Of a stretch of 64,000 bases of DNA, positions 20,095 through 30,521 are shown one piece after another. Where the stretch lies: positions 45,302,101 through 45,366,100 of the forward strand of contig NC_087063.1 in the NCBI RefSeq assembly GCF_963678635.1, read 5' to 3'. Origin of the DNA: Symsagittifera roscoffensis (lineage: Eukaryota > Xenacoelomorpha > Acoela > Convolutidae). The notes beneath the pieces were generated by a model, which worked only from the letters and a program-made list of their open reading frames with translations, did not search any database and was not told the origin of the DNA. Each line of letters opens with the position of its first letter. Positions within the stretch are counted from its first letter, which is position 1. A program made the translations under genes and the position numbers.

Positions 20095-20884
20095 TAGCTC
20101 ATCAGGCTGATGTGCGTATCTTCCATCTTAAAACACCAAATATTTGCCAATGGCTCAGTCTCTTGTTTGAACGGTTGAAGATCAGTCCTGACTACGTCCT
20201 TCTGCGGTAAAAGGCTCATCGAAAGTTTTGATACCGCTATTATCTCCAGATCATCTGCTGCGTTATCAAAGACTTTTTCACTCGGAAACAGGTGGCGATC
20301 ACTAACAGGGTCTTGATAAACTTCCCTGTCCAAATCTCTTGCTCGACAGGTTCTGATGTGCACGATAAGCTAATCCACCTAAACTCCCCGGACGAAACTT
20401 TGTCCGCCTGGTCTTGTCCATCTACGTGTCCGCTTTCTTCAACATCCAACTCCCCTGACAAACTCTCTTGTTCTGTGTTTTTCGATTCGACTTCTATCAT
20501 TTCTTGATCGGGCTCCTCAAAGGTGACAGTCTTCTTCTGAGTCCCGATCTCTTATTCTTTTTCCTTGTTTGGTGTTCGCATCAAAACGCTTTGAGGAATC
20601 GAGGGTACTAGATGCTGAACTACTGTCATAAAATATCTTTCGTTTTCTTTATGCTGGCGTCGTGATGGTTTCATTCGTAGCTTCTCACTGACTGTCAGCA
20701 ATTCCATGGGTGCTGCCCATTCAGGGTCATCTCTAGTCACTTCTCTTTTCAACAATCCACACAGCATCCGCATCACTGCAGGTGTGACCTGCACCGTTTT
20801 ATCCAGCAATGAGAGGATGTTTATGTTCATACCAGAGAGTTCCTGTTGGACCAGGCTTGAACGTAGCAACAGGTCCAAGGGCAC
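20094..20884 (-). pseudogene. Pol linker between RNase H and integrase
   Basis: Frames 20,884-20,552, 20,500-20,240 and 20,363-20,094 contain LDLLLRSSLVQQELSGMNIN, a Lys/Arg-rich stretch, an acidic QESLSGELDVEESGHVDGQD stretch and HLFPSEKVFDNAADDLEI. This is low-complexity linker with frame changes. No catalytic motif. Confidence 0.4.
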
Positions 20885-21237
20885 CGAGACCTTTTGGATA
20901 AGATCTCTGCCGCTTTCTCCACTGGTAATTCAGGGTGTATCCCGGAATTGGATATCCTGACTTATCCAACCATCTCGTCAAGGGAAGTGCTTCATAAGTC
21001 TCTTTGCCCAAAAACGAGAATCCTTCCATGGTTTTTGCCAAATTGGCCTGCTTCTGCTCCAACCTTTCATAAAATTCAGTTTGTTTTTGAGGCTGTCAGA
21101 ATTTTGGTGCTTGTCACACATTCTGTGCTTTATTATCGTGTGGTATTCATCCAACCTGACTAGCCACCGACCAATATAAGTCTAGTCCATCGAGTACGTC
21201 TTCAACCAGGACAGGGCTCGGTTATCCACTCGGTTAT
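20885..21237 (-). pseudogene. RNase H C-terminal side and tail
   Basis: Frame 21,062-20,799 contains MEQKQANLAKTMEGFSFL and EALPLTRWLDKSGYPIPG, which follows RNase H in this family. Bases 21,130-21,240 still show the remnant of a basic region with a short cggttatccactcg direct triplication at about 21,220-21,256. Confidence 0.4.
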
Positions 21238-22137
21238 CTACTCGGTTATCCACTCGCAATCCACGAACGTGACTACTGCAAACATTTCTGCTTTTGGTGC
21301 ACCGTATTTCATTTCAGTGTCACTCAACACCTTACTGCCATATTCAATGAGACGGAGAACTGTTCTCCCTTTCCATTCTTGCTCCTGATGCAGTATTCTT
21401 AAAATGGCTACCAGTGAAGCATAAGTGTCGAGAACGTACAGGCCTTTCTCTTTGGGCATGCTCAGCACTGGCGCTTCGCAAAAATCTCGCTTTATTTTTA
21501 CGAAGGCTTTCTGAGCTCTTTCATTCCATTCGAAATTCTTCCCTATGTTTAGTATCAGTTGCTGCATCGGGTAAACTTTGTCTGCGTATCCTTTTATGAA
21601 CTCTCGCAAGTAATTCGCAAATCCTAGGAAGCTCGGATCCGGCCTCACGCCATGCCTGTCTCCCATTCTTCCCAGGTACTTTATTGTGTCCATACGGATC
21701 TCACATTCCGACGGTTTGCATTTCAAACCAGCTCTCTGCATGCAGTCAAAGACCTCATGGAGTCTGTCAATGTGGTCGCTATCAAAATTTCATCCACGTA
21801 CCACATCACGAGATTCCCGTAATTATTCGTTATGCTGGTCAAAGCTTGAGCCATCAGTCTTTGAAAGGTCGCCGTGGCATTGCACAAGTCAAAAGGCATC
21901 CTCTGCTACCAGTAAAAGACCAATTCACATGCAAATCCAGGTTTTTCTGTTTCCATCTTTCGCAGAGGAACCTGCCAGAGGGCAGAACCCAGGTCCAGTG
22001 TAGTGAAACAATTGGTATCACCAAGTTTTGAGATGCTCTCGTCTATACCCTTTGTCCCCTTTTCTTTTTAGCCATGGCAACCCCACGAACTCAAGGTGAC
22101 TTTGAGGGTTCTATCATATCGTATTCGAGCAGCATTT
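21238..22137 (-). pseudogene. Reverse transcriptase and RNase H, degenerate
   Basis: The RT domain is recognisable on the minus strand in several frames: LLEYDMIEPSK (near 22,130), TTLDL (catalytic region), a LCNATATFQRLMAQA helix, and the catalytic box as WYVDEILIAT with YVDE at 21,800-21,789 instead of YVDD. Then KYLGRM, FLGFANYLREFIKGYADKVY (thumb) and YVLDTYASLVAILRIL (RNase H start). Around 22,050 the fingers segment between the KKK motif and the catalytic strand is missing about 70 bases. A shorter deletion lies before SFLGFANY (near 21,645). The enzyme is dead. Confidence 0.75.
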
Positions 22138-22755
22138 CTATTTCGAATCGGCACGCCTCCGATTTATGAGGTGTTTGCGCCTTGCGCCCTCCCTGTGGGG
22201 AACGGCGCCTTCTTCTAGTTCAATTTCATGCTCAACGAAATTACAACAACCAATATCCGCCTTATGTTTTGAAAAAATGTCCGCGTTTCGATTTAAAACT
22301 GCGCTTAGCAACTCAAAATCTCCTTCACCTATCTTACTTCTTAAATGCTCTATCTCTGGCAAAACTGGTTTGTCAGACATAAAACCATATGACGAGTGGC
22401 GTTCCGGAAAACTCGAGCAGCTCGACAAGCCATCATCCGTTTCAAATCTCCTTGAAAATAGTTTGTGTAAAGATTTCATTCCAATAATCCTTCTTAAAAC
22501 CAGAACCTTAGTTGCATGAGTTGGACAGTCTTTTACTTGATGCTTCTTCAGGTTTGGCGTTTCTTCATAGTCCGTCCTCATTGGTAAAGCGTAGCCAAGT
22601 TTCCTACCACGCTGGATTGAAACCGTTGTGTCCAGTGTATTCAACAAAACACTCACACACAGCCCGTTTCGTGTGACGGAAAAGCTCCGGCATGGAACCA
22701 CTGAACTTTGAGAGTTTAGGTTGGGTACCAAGCAAACCTGCTTAATACCACTCAA
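22138..22755 (-). pseudogene. Pol linker between protease and RT
   Basis: A 205-residue open frame, the longest of the pol region. It contains QVCLVPNLNSQSSVV, a strand-rich part (GLCVSVLLNTLDTTVSIQRG), CSSFPERHSSYGF and, at its end, NADIFSKHKADIGCCNFVEH followed by IELEEGAVPHREGARR, the standard lead-in to a gypsy RT. It overlaps the RT start in another frame. Confidence 0.65.
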
Positions 22756-22921
22756 TGAGTTTAATCTTCTAATCCGGAAAATTACTACTACTGCCTGTTT
22801 GGGCTGTAATTTTACTTTTCCGTCTAAAAGAATTGGTATCTTAATCTCATCGGTTATTATTCTATTTACTGGTCGCTTAGCATACGTCCTGTCCGGGTTC
22901 CTAATCCTTATCAGTCACTTT

Positions 22922-23240
22922 TTAAGGTCTATCATCGCGTCGAAATTCCTGACAAAATCGCGCCACCAAGATGAACTGATCCGAATCGACTAGAATCTCC
23001 ACCACGAGGAAACTCATCCTGAGGTTCCGTCCTCCCATGTGGAGGACTGTTATTGGAGTTCTCCCAGCCACGTAGATCGCTCCGCGGTTAGCGGCTGCCA
23101 ATCTTAAACTTGTCGGTATCAGATCCTCCCTGGTGAAGTCATTATCTCCCATTTATTTATCGGCATTACACTGACTACTGCTCATGTGTCTAGAAGTCCT
23201 GTTACTCCGATTTTTTTTCCATCAGTGTCTAGCAGATGTG
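22922..23240 (-). pseudogene. Retropepsin with a stop in the active-site motif
   Basis: An aspartic protease of the retroviral type. The active-site strand reads VTGLLDT, then TGA (23,184-23,182), then AVVSVMP. The glycine codon of D-T-G is a stop, most simply GGA to TGA. The body follows: DFTREDLIPTSLRLAAANRG, GRTPITVLHMGG, MSFLVVEI and SDQFIL. After VARFCQEF the expected (L)G(R)DF-type end is in a shifted frame. Confidence 0.7.
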
Positions 23241-23976
23241 CAATCACGTCCGCTTCGTATCCAATGTGTACCGCATCGTGTTCCATTATGGCGTCATCAC
23301 CAATTCTGCGGACCTTCTTCTTTTCTTGACCCTAAAATATCTGTCCTATTTGGTCATTGTCTGTTGTGATGTAGGTCTTAGTAAAAACACTAATCTCATC
23401 CACGTTTAACATCACTTGATATGGTCCGTAGATTTCCACGTAACGGCCGTGAGGTTTCTTTATTCGAGTGCCACCCGTTGTCAACAAGGCTCGGACAGCT
23501 CTCGATTCAGTGCGTGGCTCTGCTTATCTCAGATAAGCCGCATAAATATCCAGATGCATCATGGTAAACTCCGAAGGCTCACTTAGATTCCTGATCACAT
23601 GCTGTCCGGCCAACGATATTATTGACTGTATCTTGTTTCCTTGCGGCACCATCCCGAATGTCTGTCCGGAGATCACGTTCAGCTTCAAGCTCAAACTGCT
23701 TGGTGCCTTCGTTTCTTCTACCTCAGATGCTTCAAAGGCGTTGAGCTGCTCTTGAGCTCTCTCGTTTTCGAGTTTGAGCTTGACTTTTTGTTCTATCTCC
23801 CTCGTTATCAATTTCGTTGGACTCTATTCAGGGCATCTCTTGCCGCTGTATTATAGTCAATCTTAAACTCTTTAGCTGCAGTTCCAGGCTCTGGTTCACT
23901 CGTTTCTTCTAGCACGTCTTGCATTTTCTTTGTAGCCAGCTCTTGCGGTTTTTCTTTCATCCGGGCTTCCGCCTCG
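23241..23976 (-). pseudogene. Gag-Pol linker with coiled coil
   Basis: Frame 23,811-23,524 begins with a helical, charged stretch (EIEQKVKLKLENERAQEQLN) likely to form a coiled coil, then SLSLKLNVISGQTFGMVPQG and QHVIRNLSEPSEFTMMHLDI. It lies between the zinc knuckle and the protease. The rest, 23,520-23,240, is interrupted. Confidence 0.5.
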
Positions 23977-24255
23977 CTATTTAAGCGTGCCTTGCTGATT
24001 TTGACGCCTTATAAAGCCCACAGCATCCCAAATATGTGGGCAATCTGACTCAAACTGACCCTCAAAGTTGCAAAAAAAACACTTGGGACCGATTTTTGCA
24101 TTTACTCCTCTCATGAAATCTTCATGATCCTTTTCCGACGCATTTTCAACTTCGAGACTAAGACCGATTGCTTTCATTCCTTGCTTGTAGGTTGGGAATG
24201 ATGATACATGATAGTATGTCGAACTGCAGTTTTTACAAGAGCGTCTCTTGTCCAT
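23977..24255 (-). pseudogene. Gag nucleocapsid segment with altered CCHC knuckle
   Basis: A 92-residue frame containing one retroviral zinc knuckle, CFFCNFEGQFESDCP. The spacing is C-x2-C-x4-Q-x4-C, so the expected His is Gln and zinc binding should be lost or weakened. A second pair, CKNCSSTYYHVSSF, precedes it. It overlaps the capsid-like frame by a frameshift at about 24,175-24,255. Confidence 0.6.
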
Positions 24256-24836
24256 GTCCTCCCTAGGCTTGTACCAGCTGTTTCCCTGGTTGAAAGAGGT
24301 GTATAGTGCGTTGCTAAAATTGACCTACGTTCATCGTTCTTCACGCCATCTATGATTTTTGAGGCCACTGCCAAATTCATCTTGCGATTTGACTCGTCTG
24401 GTTGACTATGCCTACTAAGCATTTCAAAGTCATCTACGAACTTGTCTATGGTCTCTTCTTCACGTTGCCTTCCTTTCTCGAAGCGCATCATCGCTTGGTG
24501 TTTTTGCACTCCTGAGCCAAGGCGATTCAACAGGATTTTGACAATTTTCTCGGCTCTGTCCCGCTGGTTTTGCTTTTTCGTCATCACGCAATTCAGGGAT
24601 GTCCCTTCCTTGTTGCTGGTGATCGCACAGCATTCTTGTCTTTCTGTCAAGTCTTCTTCCTCAAAGTGCAGCTTCATAACCTCTATCGAGGTATCTATAC
24701 AGCCGTCAGATTCATCCTTAAAAGATGTTGGTTTCTTAGACATCCTTCTAGACTTCTCGCTGCACTCACTGGTCCTGGACAGCCTCGTGAGGAAAGTTTC
24801 TAAGGACCTGTTCAGGGGTTCAATTGCCGTGGCCAT
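24174..24836 (-). pseudogene. Gag capsid-like domain
   Basis: A 220-residue open frame, alpha-helical and charged. Typical Ty3/gypsy gag features are MMRFEKGRQREEETIDKFVD, DFEMLSRHSQPDESNRKMNL and IIDGVKNDERRSIL. That is a run of helices in which one aliphatic-aromatic helix (W/F..F...F) precedes R-x-G/E-type turns, followed within 200 bases by the zinc knuckle. The start at 24,836 is the first Met after a stop-containing basic stretch, so the true Gag begins upstream. Confidence 0.65.
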
Positions 24837-25156
24837 TGCCGTTGCATCACGTGAATGTCCCGCTTGATCGTTAATATCTATTGTTTGACGCTCTGGAATT
24901 TCCCTACTGTCCGAATCGTTGGACCGAGATCTTCCTTGATTCGAGTGATTCCACTCTGTGGAATCAATTCTCCCGTTGGCATTTGCGTCTAGCGTAGGTC
25001 GTTAGTCCGAGATCGGTCTGATGCCAGTAGAACCTCCTCTGATATTCGTTGGACCCCTCGGCCTGTTATTCCCGTTGGCATTGCTGGATGAGTTACCCCT
25101 TCCTCTTGTGGATCCATAGGTTCTTCCTCTATTTGGATGCTCGTTGAAGTTCACTC
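24837..25156 (-). pseudogene. Gag basic Gly/Arg/Asn-rich linker, interrupted
   Basis: On the minus strand this reads as an Arg/Gly/Asn/Ser-rich stretch (RGRTYGSTRGRGNSSSNANG) broken by at least two stops. It joins the gag coiled coil to the capsid-like domain. Confidence 0.5.
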
Positions 25157-26107
25157 TCAGCTCTCTACTAGCCTCTCTCGAGTGTGTTCCTCTAATCTTG
25201 GATCAGCTCCTGTTTCCCAGGGCACCATCCAGCCAGTCTCCATGATAGCTTGAGTTCGTCTTTCCAACATTGCGTCAATCCTTGTATCGAGAGTCCCAAG
25301 AGTCTGCTCTTGCTGACTTCGTAGATGTTCCAGATCACCTCTCAATCGTTTCTCTCTTTCCTCAGCCTCCCTCCTCATTCGCGACATGTTTCTGCTCAAG
25401 TTCTCATCCGTCCTTTCTGTTAAATATTTTTAGCTCCTGCTAACTTCCTGTCTGTTGCAATTAGTTTTTTCTCGTAAGTTTTCTCTCTCAACATGAACTA
25501 CTCTTTGTAGTTCACACTTTCTTATTGACATCTGCTCACTCTGTTCACCCATGCTTTCCACAATCCTGGTCGAGGCTCTTCCATTGTTGCCCAGTTGTCC
25601 ACAAATGGATTCACTAGTGGTCGCATCATCCTATTGGTTCCAGGCAAATTAGTGCTCGCCGAAACAGGAGTTTTAACTCTCTGTCTCGATGTCTCTTCAT
25701 AACCCGCCTCTACTTCCACTGGTGTGGTCCATGATCTTGTCTTTTAGTCCGATCAGAATAGCCATTCTCCATATTTGTAGATGCCTTACTTCATGGATCG
25801 AACTGTTCAGGCTCACTTGAGACTCGAAGTCATCGACTTCCCCATTTTTTTCTTCCTCTTCATGGGTGTCTATTTCATCACCTGTTACCGCTCCCATAGT
25901 AAAAGGAAAGAAGTTTCCCAATGTGTTCTTGACTCTTTCCGAAAATGAGGATGAAGTTGCCGCTCTCTCTGTCACCTCATGCATCATGGTATTATCAGTA
26001 GATGAACCTGCTGCTGCTGAGTCTCAGTCGAGATGTGATGCCAGACAGTTCCGACATCTCCTAACGATCAAGAGTCCCGTTCGAAGTGGCGAAATTGTGG
26101 CCTTGTT
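25150..26107 (-). pseudogene. Gag N-terminal part, copy 1
   Basis: Frames 25,987-25,697 (MMHEVTERAATSSSFSERVK near the start), 25,719-25,522 and 25,399-25,157. The last is a long heptad-like helix (MSRMRREAEEREKRLRGDLE, then QQEQTLGTLDTRIDAMLERR) predicted to be a coiled coil. The same sequence recurs at 28,439-29,497. Relative to that copy this one lacks about 100 bases near 25,740 and breaks off at 26,107 after ttgtggccttgtt. Confidence 0.65.
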
Positions 26108-26549
26108 GTGCCATTCCCCCGGACTGGCACAGCAGAACCTTCCGTCGCGGCACGAAAACAACGTTAGAGGCCTTAGTCGTCTTATATTGATGTAAAGGAG
26201 CCTAAAATATCTGGGAAATGCAAAAACGGCCATGTTTAGCCAGAAAATTGAGAAAAAACAGAACAACAACTGAATTAGTGAGAGAGCAACGGTCGACAAA
26301 ATTGACAGAAAAAGCGAAGCCTCTCATCGTGACGATCACGCACGATAAGACACTTAACGGAAGTAATTAGCCAGAAAGGAGGCTTCAGTGGGGAAGAAGG
26401 AAAGAGCAGAACGCTCCCGTGCCACGAAGTTAGAGTAATAACGACGTTATTAATGGAAGAGCGCAGAAGCGGAGGCTCGGCCCCCAGAGACTAATATATG
26501 GTGAAAGACTGTAGTGAACTAACTTTTTAGCTACTCTGATGTGCTAAAC

Positions 26550-27020
26550 ATTTGAATTAACACCAGCACTATTTGTTATTTTAGAGTATGAGTAGCTAGA
26601 AAGAGGAAAGGGTCAATCCATCTCCAATGGATTTAATATAGAACTGTCACCAAAAACATAGTAAAATAGGATATTCAAGCCGTGTTTTTAATGATAGTCA
26701 TGTAGTCTGGGGATCCGAGACCCAGCTATGTGATTATCTTCGCATGTAAACGGAAGCTGATTACAAGTCGTGTTTTTAATGATAGTCATGTAAAATAGGA
26801 TATTCAAGCCGTGTTTTTAATGATAGTCATGTAGTCTGGGGATCCGAGACCCAGCTATGTGATTATCTTCGCATGTAAACGGAAGCTGATTACATAGTAA
26901 CTTTTTGCTTAGCCCGAAACAGACCAGAAAGTCAACTGGCTAGGTCGAGATGGTGAAAAACGAGTAGAATTTAGGTAACTGATGCCGGCCAGTCGTCTAT
27001 ATGTACTTTTTCTACGCTCC
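26550..27020 (-). repeat. LTR-like segment, partner of 8,060-8,480
   Basis: Read on the minus strand it matches, in order but with many changes, the plus strand of 8,060-8,480 (tagctgggtctcggatccccaga, gaccctttcc, tctagctactca). The two copies are therefore inverted relative to one another, which is not the arrangement of LTRs of one element. Confidence 0.4.
26661..26894 (+). repeat. 129-bp-period tandem duplication
   Basis: Bases 26,661-26,765 recur at 26,790-26,894 almost without change (offset 129). A partial third copy of the internal phrase gtgtttttaatgatagtcatg lies in the 25-base gap at about 26,769-26,789. Slippage within the LTR-like segment is the simplest cause. Confidence 0.9.
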
Positions 27021-28134
27021 GTCACTGTGTAGTATTTGGGCGAATGTTACATAGACGTTTTTATGGCGCTCCTGGGTGGGCCTGTCAAAGGCATAAGACC
27101 ATCATGATCAGCAAACGTTTCAGCGACGAACCCTCAGCTCCGGACCTACGTCCGAGTTCGAGGCCTTATTGTCCTTTTTTGTACTAGGCGTAAGGTGCCG
27201 ACCCTCCGCCTGGTACTATTTAGCTTTTTAACTTAGTTAAGACCAAAAATTCCGAGGGCCGGAGGGTTAGACGGGAAGTCATGAGCCCACTTATCCCAAG
27301 ATAAAGTAAAAGTCAAAAACAAATTTACTTGACAAACAAAAAAGTACAAAAAACAGTAGAAAAAATCCAAAAAAGACCAAAAACAGTAAAAAAAGTGAAA
27401 TGACAGTTTATGTAATTTTTCCGGACGAGATGTGATCTGACCTTCCTATTGTTGTTGTTTCAGAATGATTTATATCTTTTCTGATCGAAAGATCGAGTAT
27501 TTTGTTTGTGGGTTAGGTACATTCCTTTGGGTGTAGTTTGCACAGTGTGCATCAGGGACAACATCCACAACGACTGTAGGGTATCGTTGATACAATTTTA
27601 GTATCGTTCGGGTACTATTCCATTAAAACTCAAGTGGTGGTGGGGATACAATTGGATCTGTCCGATTGCACCCTCGATCGATTGCAAATTTCCGGGTTAA
27701 GGGTCTTAATTCGGATATTTTGGTGCAATGGAGGGTATAATAATATTGATTAAGGACTATTAGTAGGTTTTTATCCTTATTATATTTTACTGATCTCCTA
27801 TTTAGACCCGAGAAACACCCTAATTTTGTCGAAAAATACTGATTTTCGACCAAACTGTTAACCCCCAAAATTTGGGATATCTGAGCTTTTCCGGGTAGCA
27901 ACAAACTTTTGTACAGTGAGCTACTACGTAGTTCAATCCCCCTAACTAAAGCAACCGCGCGAAAAAAGGTTTAGTAGAATTTTTTCGATCCAATTTTTGA
28001 TAACTTTCCAAATTTTGTCCATATGTTTTGAGGATCGAGTTTTTGAGCTTTCAGAGGTAGAGCAATAAAAGTATTTGTGTTAGGAGCGTGCTAACATAAC
28101 GTGCTCGGTTGCTAGAAAGATTTTTGAGTAACCT

Positions 28135-28200
28135 TCCGAATAGCTCCGTGGATAGAGCTAGAGACTTAAAGATTGGAAAAGGAAGGAAACGGAGGGTCCA
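28135..28200 (+). ncRNA. tRNA-like remnant (SINE head or pseudogene)
   Basis: The segment has a perfect D-arm-like stem (agctc...gagct) with an A-box-like TAGCTCCGTGGATAGAGC. Flanking ccttccg and cggaggg can pair as an acceptor stem. The T-arm is absent and the total is only ~65 bases, so it is at best a decayed tRNA or SINE head. Confidence 0.2.
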
Positions 28201-28438
28201 AATTTGATAGTTTTGGGCCAAATTTTTGTTTTCAAACCAATTTTGGTCCGGTTTTTTGCATTATTCCAGTGCCGTACGGGGCAACTACAACTACGCTCGT
28301 TTCATTTATTTCTAGGCACTTTCAGTAAGATATGCGGAAAAAGTCTCTGAGAACCTACTATAAAGGTAGTGAAAAAAGGCCAACTTGACGAACGCGTTTT
28401 TGGTGATTTCTCAAGGACTAGCCGACCGATTGGAATGA

Positions 28439-29760
28439 TTCACTCTCAGCTCCCTACTAGCCTCTCTCGAGTGTGTTCCTCTATTCTTGGATCCGCTGCT
28501 GTTTCCCAGGACACCATCTAGCCAGTCTCCATGATAGCCTGAGTTCGTCTTTCCAACGTTGCGTCAATCCTTGTATCGAGAGTCCCAAGAATCTGCTCTT
28601 GCTGACATAGTATTTGTTCCAGATCACCTCTCAATCTTTTCTCTCTTTCCTCAGCCTCTCTCGTCATTCGCGACAAGTTTCTGGCCAAGTACTCATCCGT
28701 CCTTTCTATTAAACATTTTTCGCTCCTACTAACTTCCTGACTGTTGCGGTTAGTTTCTTCTCGTAGGCTTTCTCTCTCAACATGAACTACTCTTTCTAGT
28801 TCACACTTTCTTATTGACAGCTGCTCATTTTGTTCACGCATGCTATCCACAATCCTGGTCGAGGCTCTTCCATTGATGCCCAGTTGTCCACCAATGGATT
28901 CACTAGTGGTCGCGTCATCCTAATGGTTCCGGCCAATTTAGTGCTCGCCGAAACTCGAGTTTTAACTCTCCGTCTCGATGTCTCTTCATAATCCGCCTCT
29001 AGTTTCACTGGTGTGGGTCCATGATCCTGTGATTCTAGTCGTTCCGGATTGCACGTCCTAGTTGATCATTGTCATGAACTCTCTTGAATGTTGTTTTCCA
29101 TCAACAGTCTTGTTTATGCTTCTGACCGCACCAAACCGATCAGAATAGCCATTCTCTATGTTTGTAGATGCCTTGTTTCGTGGGTCGAACTGTTTAGGCT
29201 CACTTGAGACTCGAAGTCATCGATTTCCTCTATTTTCTTCTTCCTCTTCATGGGTGTCTATTTCATCACCTGTTACCGCTCCCATAGTAAATGGAAAGAA
29301 ATTTCCCAATGTGTTCTCGATTCTTTCCGAAAACGAGTATGAAGCTGCTGCTCTCTCTGTCACCTCATGCATCATGGTATTATCAGTAAGTGAACCTGCT
29401 GCTGCTGGATTCTCAGTCGAGATGTGATGTCAGACAGTTCCGACATCTCCTCCCGATCAAGAGTCCTTGGTCGAAGTGTCGAAATTGTGGCCTTGTTCTA
29501 AGGGAGTAGATTCACTCGTTAACGTCCTGTTACCATCTGCTTCCGTTCCACATCCGGCCCGATTCTCATCCAGAGCGAGGTTTGGATGATCTCTATCTCC
29601 AGCCTGGCGTTTTGTCTTCCGAGGCGTTTTGACTCCTTGTTTCAACCACTCCGCCTAAAACTTTCTTCCCTTTCTTGTTCCGAGTTTTCTCGGTCCTTTC
29701 CACAAAGGTGTCAGTAATCGATTTCTTTTAGTTTTTTTTCTGTATAATTATCCTAGAGCT
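28439..29760 (-). pseudogene. Gag N-terminal part, copy 2 (second element of the same family)
   Basis: This is homologous to 25,150-26,107 across 28,439-29,497, including the coiled coil (frame 28,850-28,518, MTREAEEREKRLRGDLEQIL) and the QRVKTRVSAS-type linker (29,008-28,811). It extends further upstream (frame 29,645-29,457, basic then acidic, plus a Lys/Arg-rich start near 29,700), giving Gag N-terminal sequence that copy 1 has lost. The 28,439 end is abrupt, at the same gag position where copy 1 continues, so this copy is truncated. Confidence 0.65.
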
Positions 29761-30521
29761 ATCACTTAGCTTAGATATCCTCGACTTGTCTAGGCTCATC
29801 TGAATTTAGAGCTAGTTACCGCTACCGTATTCGCTCGCTACCGTATTTGTTGTATGACAACTGATAATATTAACACTACCCGATAATGTCCTAATTTTTT
29901 AATTAACAAGTGACCACGAATCTTATTAAGTTATCACAGCACAGCGTATATACAATATACACACAGCAATTGATTATTGGTTATTGGATAAAAAGATAGC
30001 ACAGTCTAATGATGTCAATATCTTTAAGATAGAGAACAATTAGAACTATACTCAATCGAGAACACTTTTTAATGATTAAAAACTAAAAAAAATTAAATTT
30101 AAAAAAATATTTGTATGTTGCAATTGGTCTGTTGCAATTTAATAGTCAAACTGGTTTCTAAAGAAAGAGCTTTTCCTGTTTAGTGCCGCACTAAACAGAC
30201 AAAACTTGAGGACAGTATTTTTCTCAAGGGGGGACTAATGCACCCACCGAGCGCTGTGTTACCTATCTGCCTTCGGATTGCCCGAGCTAGAGACCTACTA
30301 AAACTCTCAAGGCAACCACTCTTCCAAAAAAATACAATTTGAATTTTAATACAAATAAATCAGTGATGCTTCTGTTTTCGATTAGACCTAGAGTCGCAAA
30401 TCTCCGGGCTTAAGACTGTTTTGGTTTTACTATGGTATTTTCAGTTTTAATTTAGAGGCAAAATACCAGTGCAGTCACTGGTTTCCTGTCTTTCTTAGTC
30501 TCCTTATCTCCTAATAGCTTA
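29761..30521. other. AT-rich non-coding, possible leader or LTR
   Basis: No gene. It contains a perfect gtttagtgc-cg-cactaaac hairpin at about 30,179 and, at 30,222, ctcaaggggggactaatg, which looks like a polypurine tract followed by an LTR start on the plus strand. I could not find a second copy of the following sequence, so no LTR is called. Confidence 0.3.

Larger units (their letters stand above)
9640..26107 (-). mobile_element. Giant decayed Ty3/gypsy-type LTR retroelement with ~8 kb env-position region
   Basis: Read on the minus strand from 26,107 down: gag, CCHC knuckle, retropepsin, RT, RNase H, integrase remnant, a C-terminal extension with a possible macro-like domain, and then a new start at 18,025 leading a further ~8 kb of coding fragments including an SGNH hydrolase domain. 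Gene order and RT motifs are of the Ty3/gypsy type. Every domain carries frameshifts, stops or internal deletions. I could not find a matching pair of direct LTRs, so the ends are approximate. Confidence 0.7.
26108..28438. other. Inter-copy region without genes
   Basis: No supported coding sequence between the two gag copies. It includes an LTR-like stretch (26,550-27,020), a 129-bp tandem duplication, an imperfect hairpin (gaccctccg..cggagggtt, 27,200-27,270), A-rich DNA with many aaaaacagtaaaaa motifs (27,300-27,410) and a tRNA-like segment near 28,140. The 5' LTR and leader of the large minus-strand element are expected here. Confidence 0.4.

Noticed and set aside
30215..30245. Polypurine tract plus LTR start on the plus strand (ctcaaggggggactaatg)
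   Set aside because: It looks like a 3' end of a plus-strand LTR element, but no plus-strand pol lies upstream and no second LTR copy was found.
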